A stretch of DNA of 37,683 nt from Methanomassiliicoccaceae archaeon. Lineage in GTDB: Archaea > Thermoplasmatota > Thermoplasmata > Methanomassiliicoccales > UBA472. Positions 28,710 through 36,558 of this stretch are shown piece after piece; positions within the stretch are counted from its first letter, which is position 1; each line of letters opens with the position of its first letter. The DNA lies in assembly GCA_003135935.1 (NCBI GenBank), contig PNBI01000074.1:1-37683 (forward strand), in the 5' to 3' direction. The notes below the pieces were generated by a model. The model worked only from the letters and a program-made list of their open reading frames with translations, was not told where the DNA came from and made no database searches. The position numbers and the translations under genes were made by a program.

Positions 28710-29518
28710 GTGCATTCTTGACCGAAGAAGAGCAGGCTAAGAAGGGCAGCGATACCGAAAAGCCAGAGATATGCACCAGTCCATTGCTTTGCCCGGAGGA
28801 ATGGGAGAAGCGCGAGGGAGAGAAAGTACTAGGGGAATATCACAAGGACGGCACTATTGGAATCTCAACGGAAGAGGCGGACCTGGCATCATTCGAGAAA
28901 TTTTGGGACAGTAACAGCGAGGGCAATTTAACTAGCGAATACCACAAGGAAGGCGCCCCCCACCTGCATGAACCAAAGATGGCTTCTCAAGAAAGGATGA
29001 TCCAAGCTCAGAAGGTCAAGGCAGAGGAACTTGAGAAGAGGGATGAGAAAGTCGGAAGCAAGCCAGTCATGGAGGAATCGAAAACCTCAGAAATCACGCC
29101 AAAAGATGCATTGGATAAATCCACGATCGACAGACCCATAGACCTCCATACCATCGAGGTGATAAGCTACGCAGTGGTCCGCGCCCTTTTCAGTCAAGGG
29201 ATCACCTTGCCGATTAAACGCGAGGGCGTAATCGATATGGAGTTGAGGGTGAGGGGCAAGGACATCATCATCGACACAAAGGAACTGTTCCCTATAACCG
29301 TCCCCGAGCTTGTTGTCTGGCGGATTATTTATGCCTACAAAGGCAAGCCGGTCGCCGAACTCGGCAGAGGAGTGAAGAAGGGGCTCAAGATCCATAGTTA
29401 CCGAGGTTTGGTGATGCTCATTGATATCTGGCGGGGGAATCGCAAGCAGCGCATCACGAAGAAGCGAATGGAACGCGCGAAATTGAGGAAAGAGGTTGAG
29501 GAGGTGGGCCAGGCATGA
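28634..29518 (+). CDS. Uncharacterised kinase-partner protein (start probably TTG 28718)
   Basis: Acidic N-terminal half with two EYHK(D/E)G motifs and a folded-looking C-terminal half; 4-bp ATGA overlap with the downstream kinase-like gene. Confidence 0.65.
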   Translation: MEDLDGRVSGRNKDFRPVSNANEEVGAFLTEEEQAKKGSDTEKPEICTSPLLCPEEWEKREGEKVLGEYHKDGTIGISTEEADLASFEKFWDSNSEGNLTSEYHKEGAPHLHEPKMASQERMIQAQKVKAEELEKRDEKVGSKPVMEESKTSEITPKDALDKSTIDRPIDLHTIEVISYAVVRALFSQGITLPIKREGVIDMELRVRGKDIIIDTKELFPITVPELVVWRIIYAYKGKPVAELGRGVKKGLKIHSYRGLVMLIDIWRGNRKQRITKKRMERAKLRKEVEEVGQA

Positions 29519-30351
29519 CTGAATTGAGCGACCCACCGGCAAACGCGCGAAAGGAGTTGTTCCGCAATATATTGCAAAGGATACGAGTCATAATGAACGA
29601 GGATTATAAACTCAAAAACGTATCGATCAGGCCAATCGGTGCTGGCGGTTCCAGGCTCTCGGTCCCCGTGAAGATTAGAGGGACCAATGAACGAGGGGCG
29701 GAACAAATCTATTTTGCTAAGATCATCGGCAACAGCGAGATAATCACGGAACGAACCATCCAGCTGTTCAAGAACTTGTATCTTGCCACGAGTGATAGGG
29801 AGATGATGTTCGGTGCCATTCAATCTCCGGAGGAGATGACAAAATATCAATTCCGAGTGCTCCAATCGATCTACGAGCTCGGGATCCCTACCGCAAAGCC
29901 ATTGGGCTACCATTCGATCGATGGGACATTCTATCTGTTGGTGGCGGAGTTCCTAAATGCCAAACCAATCTCCTCTGTGAAGGATGTAAGCCCGGACATA
30001 TTGGATACCGTCTTCGGCTACCTGAAGAAGATGCACAAACAGGGAATCTATCATGGCGATATCAAGCCCGAGAATATCATGCTCGGAGATCGCATTTATA
30101 TCATTGACATTGGCAATCTGTCCGAGACAGCCTCCCCAAATCTAAAGCAGGCTTATGACCTAGCTTGTCAAATCGCATCGTTCGCCGGCTGCTGCCAGCT
30201 TGATACAATCGTCAAGATCGCTCGCAAATACTATAACAGTAATGATTTGAAAGCAGCCGCAGAGTTCATGGACCTGGTTCAGAAGCGTCCGGACATCGAT
30301 CTTCCAGATGATAGGAAGAACTACCTGATCAGCCTCCTCAAGGGTCAATGA
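29515..30351 (+). CDS. Protein-kinase-like fold protein
   Basis: IYFAKII (candidate VAIK-like Lys), GYLKKMHKQGIYHGDIKPENIMLGDRIYIIDIGNL (HGDxKxxN catalytic loop, DFG replaced by DIG). Confidence 0.82.
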   Translation: MTELSDPPANARKELFRNILQRIRVIMNEDYKLKNVSIRPIGAGGSRLSVPVKIRGTNERGAEQIYFAKIIGNSEIITERTIQLFKNLYLATSDREMMFGAIQSPEEMTKYQFRVLQSIYELGIPTAKPLGYHSIDGTFYLLVAEFLNAKPISSVKDVSPDILDTVFGYLKKMHKQGIYHGDIKPENIMLGDRIYIIDIGNLSETASPNLKQAYDLACQIASFAGCCQLDTIVKIARKYYNSNDLKAAAEFMDLVQKRPDIDLPDDRKNYLISLLKGQ

Positions 30352-30382
30352 ACTCTGAATAAGAGATTGGGGATCGGCCCTG

Positions 30383-30559
30383 TTACTTCTCTTCCTTGCG
30401 CTTCACCAAGGCGACCGCATGGATCTCGATCCTCATGCCTTCCTTTGTCTCCTCGACCGAGAACTTCCATTGCTCGAGGACGGCCTTCATGTCCTTGAAC
30501 ATCTTCTTCAAATCTGCGCCTTTCTCGCTTAGAACTTCACTAACGTCCTTATCAGCCAT
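30383..30559 (-). CDS. Small protein, paralogue B, not in ORF track (58 aa)
   Basis: Own translation: MADKDVSEVLSEKGADLKKMFKDMKAVLEQWKFSVEETKEGMRIEIHAVALVKRKEEK*. Similarity WKFSVEETKEGMRI vs WKISMEEYPDGTRI. Confidence 0.65.
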   Translation of the reverse strand: MADKDVSEVLSEKGADLKKMFKDMKAVLEQWKFSVEETKEGMRIEIHAVALVKRKEEK

Positions 30560-30720
30560 AATTATGCCTCAGACTGAAGCTATTGAAGCCCAACCCTTAT
30601 TAAAGGTTCGGACGGGCCAGCTCCAAAATACTCGCTCAGTGGGGCCGAAAAGGATCGATATTGAGGGAGGGTTTGCCACTTCGAACGCCCGATTCATAAT
30701 AGACAGATGCTAATCGAATT

Positions 30721-32088
30721 TCAAAGCCCTTTGACCATCTGTTCATAGGCTTTGGTGTCATAGCTCAATCTCATGCCAGTATAGGTCAGTCTCTGCACCT
30801 TGCCAAGAACTTCTTTCGAACTCCAGGGCCGACCATAAAGGCCACCGATTACCATGGCTATGCCAGTATAACCGTTGGGGTCCCGACCATCCAGTTCATA
30901 TCGATCATTGAGGTATAGCGCGATCGCGAAAGCCTCCTCTGGGCTCTTGGTCCACTCCAATATCTTGTCTGCCCAATAGGCCCTTAGCGAACCATGGATC
31001 GTTCCGGTCTTCACCATCTCCATCTGGGCGGCATTCCAAAGCGGGTCTTGGGTCTGAGAATTCTCGAACTGCTCCAATGTAAAGATGTGCTCGCGCCGGT
31101 CAGAACGGTGGTCATTGAGGGATTTCCTTGCCCACTCCGGGAATGCTCCAACAGTGTCATATTCCGGGGTTCGAAGGCAGAAGTTGTCTGAGAGCTCTTT
31201 CTTGACGATCAATTGGTCCAGGAATTTCTGCTTGGCCGCCTCGGGGGCATCCGATCTCCCTACTCTTAGGGCGACGGTTTGGGACGAAAGCTGGCCGAAA
31301 TGGAGATACGGGGAAAGCTCTGATTGTCCTCGGGTAACAGGGTCATTAATCTTCTGATGATAGCTGGTCAACCGATCCTTGATGAAATTAGCTACTACGG
31401 TTTGGGCCGCGGCTTCACCAGGTATGAAACCTTTTACCTCTTTGACGGTGGGGTCGATCTTCAGATTGGAGAGCGCCCGCTCCCAATCTATCGACCGGTC
31501 ATCTAAGGTCCAAGGACGGTGCATCTTCTTCATCGGTGGATACTCTATCAAGAACTCGCCCAGAAGGGGCGTAATCCGAGCACGGAAAGTGTCATAGTTG
31601 GAAATCCTTCTTTTCGAAGTGACCCAGCAGGGAACGATGTTATGCGCGTCCACCTCGTCGATGGGGATTTCGACCTCGCCAGCTAGTCGCCTTTTCCACG
31701 CCCTTGTGATATGTAGGGGGTCGAAATCCGTGACCACGAGCCCGGCCCCGACCGCGTGCAGGAAGGAAGGCAGAAATATCTCTGGATAACCTTCCAAGAG
31801 ATAGAACCCGATCCCGAATGATCGGGCTTTGACTTCCAGCTCCTGAAGCCCTTTGATCATGAACCCATGTTGTCTGAGGGTTCCTCCCAGGAATTCCGGG
31901 GCGAGACAGAAGACGATACAAAGCTCCGCCTTATTCTCGATGGCCAGATCCATTGCATGGTCCAGCGCCCAGTTGTCACTGATTCGTTGGTCTCGGCTCA
32001 TCCAATAAACAATGTTGCCACCGGGGTATGGCCGGTCCCTAAGCTTTCTTACCCTTTTCAGAAGAGTGGCTTCAGGCAATTCAATCAA
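30721..32088 (-). CDS. phrB: Class II deoxyribodipyrimidine (CPD) photolyase
   Basis: YWMSRDQRISDNWALDHA; HGSLRAYWADKILEWTKSPEEAFAIALYLNDRYELDGRDPNGYTGIAMVIGGLYGRPW, class II signatures. Confidence 0.93.
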   Translation of the reverse strand: MIELPEATLLKRVRKLRDRPYPGGNIVYWMSRDQRISDNWALDHAMDLAIENKAELCIVFCLAPEFLGGTLRQHGFMIKGLQELEVKARSFGIGFYLLEGYPEIFLPSFLHAVGAGLVVTDFDPLHITRAWKRRLAGEVEIPIDEVDAHNIVPCWVTSKRRISNYDTFRARITPLLGEFLIEYPPMKKMHRPWTLDDRSIDWERALSNLKIDPTVKEVKGFIPGEAAAQTVVANFIKDRLTSYHQKINDPVTRGQSELSPYLHFGQLSSQTVALRVGRSDAPEAAKQKFLDQLIVKKELSDNFCLRTPEYDTVGAFPEWARKSLNDHRSDRREHIFTLEQFENSQTQDPLWNAAQMEMVKTGTIHGSLRAYWADKILEWTKSPEEAFAIALYLNDRYELDGRDPNGYTGIAMVIGGLYGRPWSSKEVLGKVQRLTYTGMRLSYDTKAYEQMVKGL

Positions 32089-32174
32089 CCCTTTTCACTT
32101 GTGCATGGTAATCTTGGCCAAGCCATGTTATTGAACCTTTCTACAAGACAAAGTACCCTATTCGTTTCATTGGA

Positions 32175-33056
32175 TTGATGGCTGATGACAACGGGGTCAT
32201 ATCCTTTCCAGATCAGCATCATCGCCCATGCATCTCGCCCAAGAAATCACGAGGGCGGGTATCAGACCGAAAACGTCATTCTGTCGAACCTCATCCTTCT
32301 CACGTGCGAGACGATTGCAGATTTTCTGAGGAGCAACTGCGCCGGCAGGCAACCTGGCTACGGGATTCCTGGGATTGGCTATTAAGGACCAGGATATTGG
32401 AGAATAGACCTCCAGAAGATACTAATCTCAAGGCACTAGACGTCGGCTGTGGCCCTGGATACGTAATGCAACTGTTGGCAAGGAATTTCGACGTGACTGG
32501 AGTCGATAAGGATCTGGGCGTTGTACAAAGTGCAAGACTCCGTGGGTTGCAGGTCGCTCGAGCGGATGTGTATGATCTCCCTTATGAGGACGACAGTTTC
32601 GATCTGGTCTATTGTTCATTTCTGATGCTATGGCTCAACGATCCCGTGAAAGCGATTGGTGAAATGAAACGAGTCGCCAAGCATTGGGTGGTTTGCTTGG
32701 CGGAACCGGATTATGGTGGCAGAGTCGATCAACCGGCCGAGCTGACCGAGCTGACGAGGTACCTTGCCGTCGAGATCAAAGAATTCGGGGGAGATCCCTT
32801 TGTCGGCAGGAAGCTCAGGTCGTTCTTCAACGAGAATGGGGTGAAGGCGGAAATCGGCGTTCATCAGGGCGTATGGAGCATCGATATGCTCCGGAATCAG
32901 TCGGGACAGGAATGGGGCAACATTGAGCGAGCTGCTGAAAGGCATGTCGACGGCGCTCCGTTGAGAACGGGGAAGACTGTTTGGGAAGAAGCCCTCAGAA
33001 CCGGCGATCTGTTCCAATTCAATCCAGTCTTTTACGCCTTCGGACGAAAGGCTTAG
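32175..33056 (+). CDS. SAM-dependent class I methyltransferase
   Basis: LKALDVGCGPGYVMQLLARNFDVTGVDKDLGVV...VARADVYDLPYEDDSFDLVYCSFLMLWLNDPVKAIGEMKRVAK. Confidence 0.88.
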   Translation: MMADDNGVISFPDQHHRPCISPKKSRGRVSDRKRHSVEPHPSHVRDDCRFSEEQLRRQATWLRDSWDWLLRTRILENRPPEDTNLKALDVGCGPGYVMQLLARNFDVTGVDKDLGVVQSARLRGLQVARADVYDLPYEDDSFDLVYCSFLMLWLNDPVKAIGEMKRVAKHWVVCLAEPDYGGRVDQPAELTELTRYLAVEIKEFGGDPFVGRKLRSFFNENGVKAEIGVHQGVWSIDMLRNQSGQEWGNIERAAERHVDGAPLRTGKTVWEEALRTGDLFQFNPVFYAFGRKA

Positions 33057-33062
33057 GTCGAA

Positions 33063-34415
33063 TCATGCAGACGAGTGCCGATCCATGCACATGTAGTCGC
33101 CGTGTTCCCGCGCCAAGGGACAACCGCCTCCGCAGGTGTCCATGAGGTTGCAGTCCAAACACTTGCCATCAAGGGACTTCCGTTCCCGGATGCTCTTGCA
33201 AAGATCGTGGTTCCATATCACCTTCCAATCGTCTTTCAAGATGTTGCCTACTGGCTTATAGTAACTTTGGCAAGGTAGCACAGTGCCATCAGGCTCGATT
33301 GCCATGTTCAGCGCGCAAGCAGTGCACTGCTTTATGCCGAAGCCGCTGGTGATGGGGTTGAGCTCGCAATACGGTGTCGGGGTGTACCATATCATCTTCA
33401 CGCCGCTCTCCCCAGCGAGTTTCTTCAATCGCTCGAGGATGGAAGACATCTCCTGATAGTCTATGCCCTCGGTCTCCTTTCCTCCACCGGAGCGGATGAT
33501 GCCGTTGAAGGCGATATGCTTCACACCTAATGATACTAGGAAGCGCATCGTTTCTTCGATCTCTGAGGCATTGGAGCGCATTATCGTGGTGTTCGTTGTG
33601 AGGTACACATCCTCCGAAACCGCCACTTTCAGCCCCTCCATCGTCTCCTTCCACGCCCCCTTTTCCCCTACCAGCGCATCATGGACCTCCTCTCTGTGAG
33701 AGAGGACCGTAATCTGTACGTGATCCAAACCTTTGGTGACCAGCTCTTTTAGAAAGCCAGGCTCTCGAAGCTTCCGACCATTCGTTACCAGCCCGGTCAC
33801 CTGCCCGAACTCCTCCGATTTGATGACGAGGTCGAGCAAGCCTGGGTAAAGGGTGGGTTCGCCACCAGTGAACACGACATGAGGGATGCCGATCTTCCAG
33901 AGCTTGGAGATGACCTCCTTCCACTGATCGACAGTTAGCTCCTCCAGCTGCCTGGGCTCATTGTAGCAGTGCTCGCATTTGTTCTGGCATCTATATGTCA
34001 GGATGAGGTCCATGCGATAGGGGGCTGGAAAATCATCCGACCCTAAGGTGAGCTTGTCAGAGCCAATGGTGTTGAGGACTTCTTGATCCCCGTTGACGAA
34101 CCGGACCAATTGCTCCTTGATCAGGGCGTAGTCCTGCACCGCTTTCGATCGCTCGAGGTTCTTGTACTTCCGGGTCATGTACTTTGCCATCTGGTCGTCG
34201 CTCCGGCCTTCGAGGGCAGACCTCACATGATCTATGCCCGTGCCATTCAGGAAAATGAGGCTGGACGCGTCGACCAGCAAGATGCCTTTCTGGGCGGAGT
34301 CTATCCTCAAATGGAATCGATGGTGGGCGAACTCCCCCTTTCCATCGAATTTGTAGATGCCAGGATCTAGGCCTTTGCCGTGAATCTCAGCCCACCATTG
34401 TCCCAAGCGGTTCAT
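33063..34415 (-). CDS. Radical SAM/SPASM enzyme with N-terminal RRE/PqqD-like region; putative protein-modifying maturase
   Basis: LTYRCQNKCEHCYNEP (CxxxCxxC), FTGGEPTLYPG, SPASM cysteines CTACALNMAIEPDGTVLPCQSYY...CLDCNLMDTCGGGCPLA. ATG at 34415 overlaps the upstream stop by 4 bp; the ORF-track extension to 34820 is out-of-frame read-through of the neighbour. Confidence 0.88.
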   Translation of the reverse strand: MNRLGQWWAEIHGKGLDPGIYKFDGKGEFAHHRFHLRIDSAQKGILLVDASSLIFLNGTGIDHVRSALEGRSDDQMAKYMTRKYKNLERSKAVQDYALIKEQLVRFVNGDQEVLNTIGSDKLTLGSDDFPAPYRMDLILTYRCQNKCEHCYNEPRQLEELTVDQWKEVISKLWKIGIPHVVFTGGEPTLYPGLLDLVIKSEEFGQVTGLVTNGRKLREPGFLKELVTKGLDHVQITVLSHREEVHDALVGEKGAWKETMEGLKVAVSEDVYLTTNTTIMRSNASEIEETMRFLVSLGVKHIAFNGIIRSGGGKETEGIDYQEMSSILERLKKLAGESGVKMIWYTPTPYCELNPITSGFGIKQCTACALNMAIEPDGTVLPCQSYYKPVGNILKDDWKVIWNHDLCKSIRERKSLDGKCLDCNLMDTCGGGCPLAREHGDYMCMDRHSSA

Positions 34416-36073
34416 CTTCCGCCCCCGGCGCAAGCACAGGCACAGGCGCAAGCGCAGGCACAATGGCAGGACGGGCCCGTGCCCCCGGCAGGCCTTTGGC
34501 TCAATGGAACGATCGGCGCAGGATTGGAGAGTGGCGCCACTTCCTTGGTAAGGCCGCGCATGTCGTTCACCAAGTTGTTGCTCGTGTTCTTCAATTTGCT
34601 GACGTAGTCGGTCGCTATATTCCCCACTCCCTTGCCAGAGGTCCCCACCGGACCAGGTCCTCCAGGGCGAACAATTATCGGCGGAATCAGGATGATGGTA
34701 CGGTTCATCCTCCTCTCGTAATCGGGCTCGAGCATCATCCAATCGTTCTTCTCGCTCAGCGCCTTGGCGAACTCCTCCGGAGTTCCCGCCTGCTGGACCT
34801 GCTGCCAGGCGGTGTCGCATATTCTCCCGTAGTAGCCCTTGGTCGCCACGAGGTCGAAGCCGTTCATCTTGTCTGAGGTGTTGCGTACCAGCGAGACCAT
34901 GGCCTGCTTCAGGAGGGTCCGGTCGATCGTCCCATCTGGTTTGATAGCACCTAAGTAGCTGGTCTCATAGGCATATTCCCCCTTGAGCGATACTCGCTCC
35001 AAACGCATCGGCATCTCCTCGGAAATGACTCGCACCAGGTTCTTCTTCACTAGGGCGAAGAGAATCATCGTGGCCACCATCTCGATCGGTCGCTCAAGGA
35101 CCACAGCGGCCTCCACGGCGGTCAGGTCGCGCCTCGGGCCGGCACCGATGACGTCCATCTTGGGCTCGAAGTAATCGGATGCTAGCTTTCTGGATTTGTT
35201 GATTCCGCTCACGATGATGACAGCGAATATCAGGGCGATGATCAGGATGGGCGCCAAGAGCACCAACAGATCGATGAAGTCTCCAATGATGTTGGGGCCA
35301 GGGGGCACCGGTGGCTCGAAGAATTGGTCCACGAACTGCATCGGGAATGCCGCGCCAACATCGTACAAGCCGCTGGCCTGGTCGCTCGGGCTGACCGATG
35401 TCCTCGTCCAGGTCGCCACGACCTTGCCAATGGTACCGTTCAATTCTATGTTATCCCAGGGACTGCTCTCCAGCCACATTGCCTGAGAGATGTTGGAGAA
35501 GCCCTGCGGGAAGATGATCTTCGATACCAGCAGATCGGTGCTCCCTACCTGATAAGCTGGGTCGAACCAGGTCGGCCGGAACTTGACCCCGACCGAATCA
35601 TTTGCCAGAACGTTCCGGTAGACCATATGAGGGACATTTACCGAGAAGTCCAATTGGAATGCCCGAGCTGTTTGAATGGCGAATATCGTCGAGGTCGAGA
35701 ACTCCACCGCCATTCCTGGATCGACGAAAGGTGACGCTCCGACCGAAAGGGGGGCGTACTCCAAGCCATCAATGAAGATGTGAGCAGAGGCTGACGAGGC
35801 ATCGTAATAGGAATTCGGCATCCCGATGTCGACTCCGTTCAGGAAGTCGACGTTCGTGAAGGCAAAGAAGTATCGGATATCGGCGCTTCCGTCTTTCTGG
35901 ATCGTCACATTGACCCGCTCCTCGGATACCGAGAACGAAATATTCTGTGCCTTGCAGTCTGTCGCGATGGGAGCGCCGAACGCGCTGAAGGCAATGAGAA
36001 GCAGCATCGAGGCGATGAGCGCGCAGGAGAAAATCCTGGTGATCTTGATACGAGACACTTTCAATCGCTCCAT
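34412..36073 (-). CDS. Membrane protein with predicted cytoplasmic domain ending in a Cys-Ala repeat tail (CHCACACACACACAGGGR)
   Basis: N-terminal hydrophobic segment IFSCALIASMLLLIAFSAFGA, second TM IGDFIDLLVLLAPILIIALIFAVIIVSGI, Pro/Gly linker, 7-Cys alternating tail. ORF extends to 36187; MERLKVSRIK at 36073 fits the 2-nt spacing from the upstream stop. Confidence 0.88.
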   Translation of the reverse strand: MERLKVSRIKITRIFSCALIASMLLLIAFSAFGAPIATDCKAQNISFSVSEERVNVTIQKDGSADIRYFFAFTNVDFLNGVDIGMPNSYYDASSASAHIFIDGLEYAPLSVGASPFVDPGMAVEFSTSTIFAIQTARAFQLDFSVNVPHMVYRNVLANDSVGVKFRPTWFDPAYQVGSTDLLVSKIIFPQGFSNISQAMWLESSPWDNIELNGTIGKVVATWTRTSVSPSDQASGLYDVGAAFPMQFVDQFFEPPVPPGPNIIGDFIDLLVLLAPILIIALIFAVIIVSGINKSRKLASDYFEPKMDVIGAGPRRDLTAVEAAVVLERPIEMVATMILFALVKKNLVRVISEEMPMRLERVSLKGEYAYETSYLGAIKPDGTIDRTLLKQAMVSLVRNTSDKMNGFDLVATKGYYGRICDTAWQQVQQAGTPEEFAKALSEKNDWMMLEPDYERRMNRTIILIPPIIVRPGGPGPVGTSGKGVGNIATDYVSKLKNTSNNLVNDMRGLTKEVAPLSNPAPIVPLSQRPAGGTGPSCHCACACACACACAGGGR

Positions 36074-36075
36074 CG

Positions 36076-36444
36076 TCACCACTTTGGTGCCTCTTCCAAT
36101 GCCGATACCGCTCCGCAGTAGGGACAGGTCATCATCACCCCTCCTTGTACGACCTTCAGATTCTTTTCGGTCAAGGGCGCTCCGCAAGATTTGCAGCGCA
36201 ATTCCTTCTCCTTTAGCTCGCCGGAGCCCTCCATCTTTACCTGGAAGGTTTGGTTAACTACCGAGGGCTTGGCCGCCTCGATCTTGGTGGTTCGGTAAGA
36301 GAAGATGAACAGTATCACCGCTATTATAACGAACGCCGCGCCAGTGGCGATGTTCTCCATCCCAGAGGCAATGATGAATATCATTCCAAGCAAGACCATG
36401 AATATGGCCAGGAAGAGTATAGCACCAGTGAGGAGCTTGTTCAA
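36076..36444 (-). CDS. Small two-TM protein with C-terminal zinc ribbon
   Basis: Two TMs (LLTGAILFLAIFMVLLGMIFIIASGM, IATGAAFVIIAVILFIFSY) then RCKSCGAPLTEKNLKVVQGGVMMTCPYCGA. Confidence 0.85.
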   Translation of the reverse strand: MNKLLTGAILFLAIFMVLLGMIFIIASGMENIATGAAFVIIAVILFIFSYRTTKIEAAKPSVVNQTFQVKMEGSGELKEKELRCKSCGAPLTEKNLKVVQGGVMMTCPYCGAVSALEEAPKW

Positions 36445-36558
36445 ATTCGCACCTTCCAGATAGATGCGATAATCTGCTCATAAACCTGATTGATGCTTCG
36501 CTTCGCTCTTTTCATGTTCGTTTTCTCATTTGTAACGGTACGCACCCCCTCTTGGAGC

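Noticed and set aside
34430-34475. Simple DNA microsatellite or CRISPR-like repeat
   Set aside because: 6-bp units are imperfect at synonymous positions and lie in-frame at a protein C-terminus; no spacers.
34380-34607. Plus-strand ORF with AQAQAQAQAQAQ repeat
   Set aside because: Antisense frame of the Cys-Ala codon repeat; no independent support.
34475-34820. ORF-track N-terminal extension of the radical SAM protein (MRHRLAAGPAGG...LCLRLRLCLCLRRGRK)
   Set aside because: It is the alternate-frame read of the Cys-tail gene; low-complexity Leu/Cys/Arg string is an artefact of the same repeat. True start is ATG 34415.
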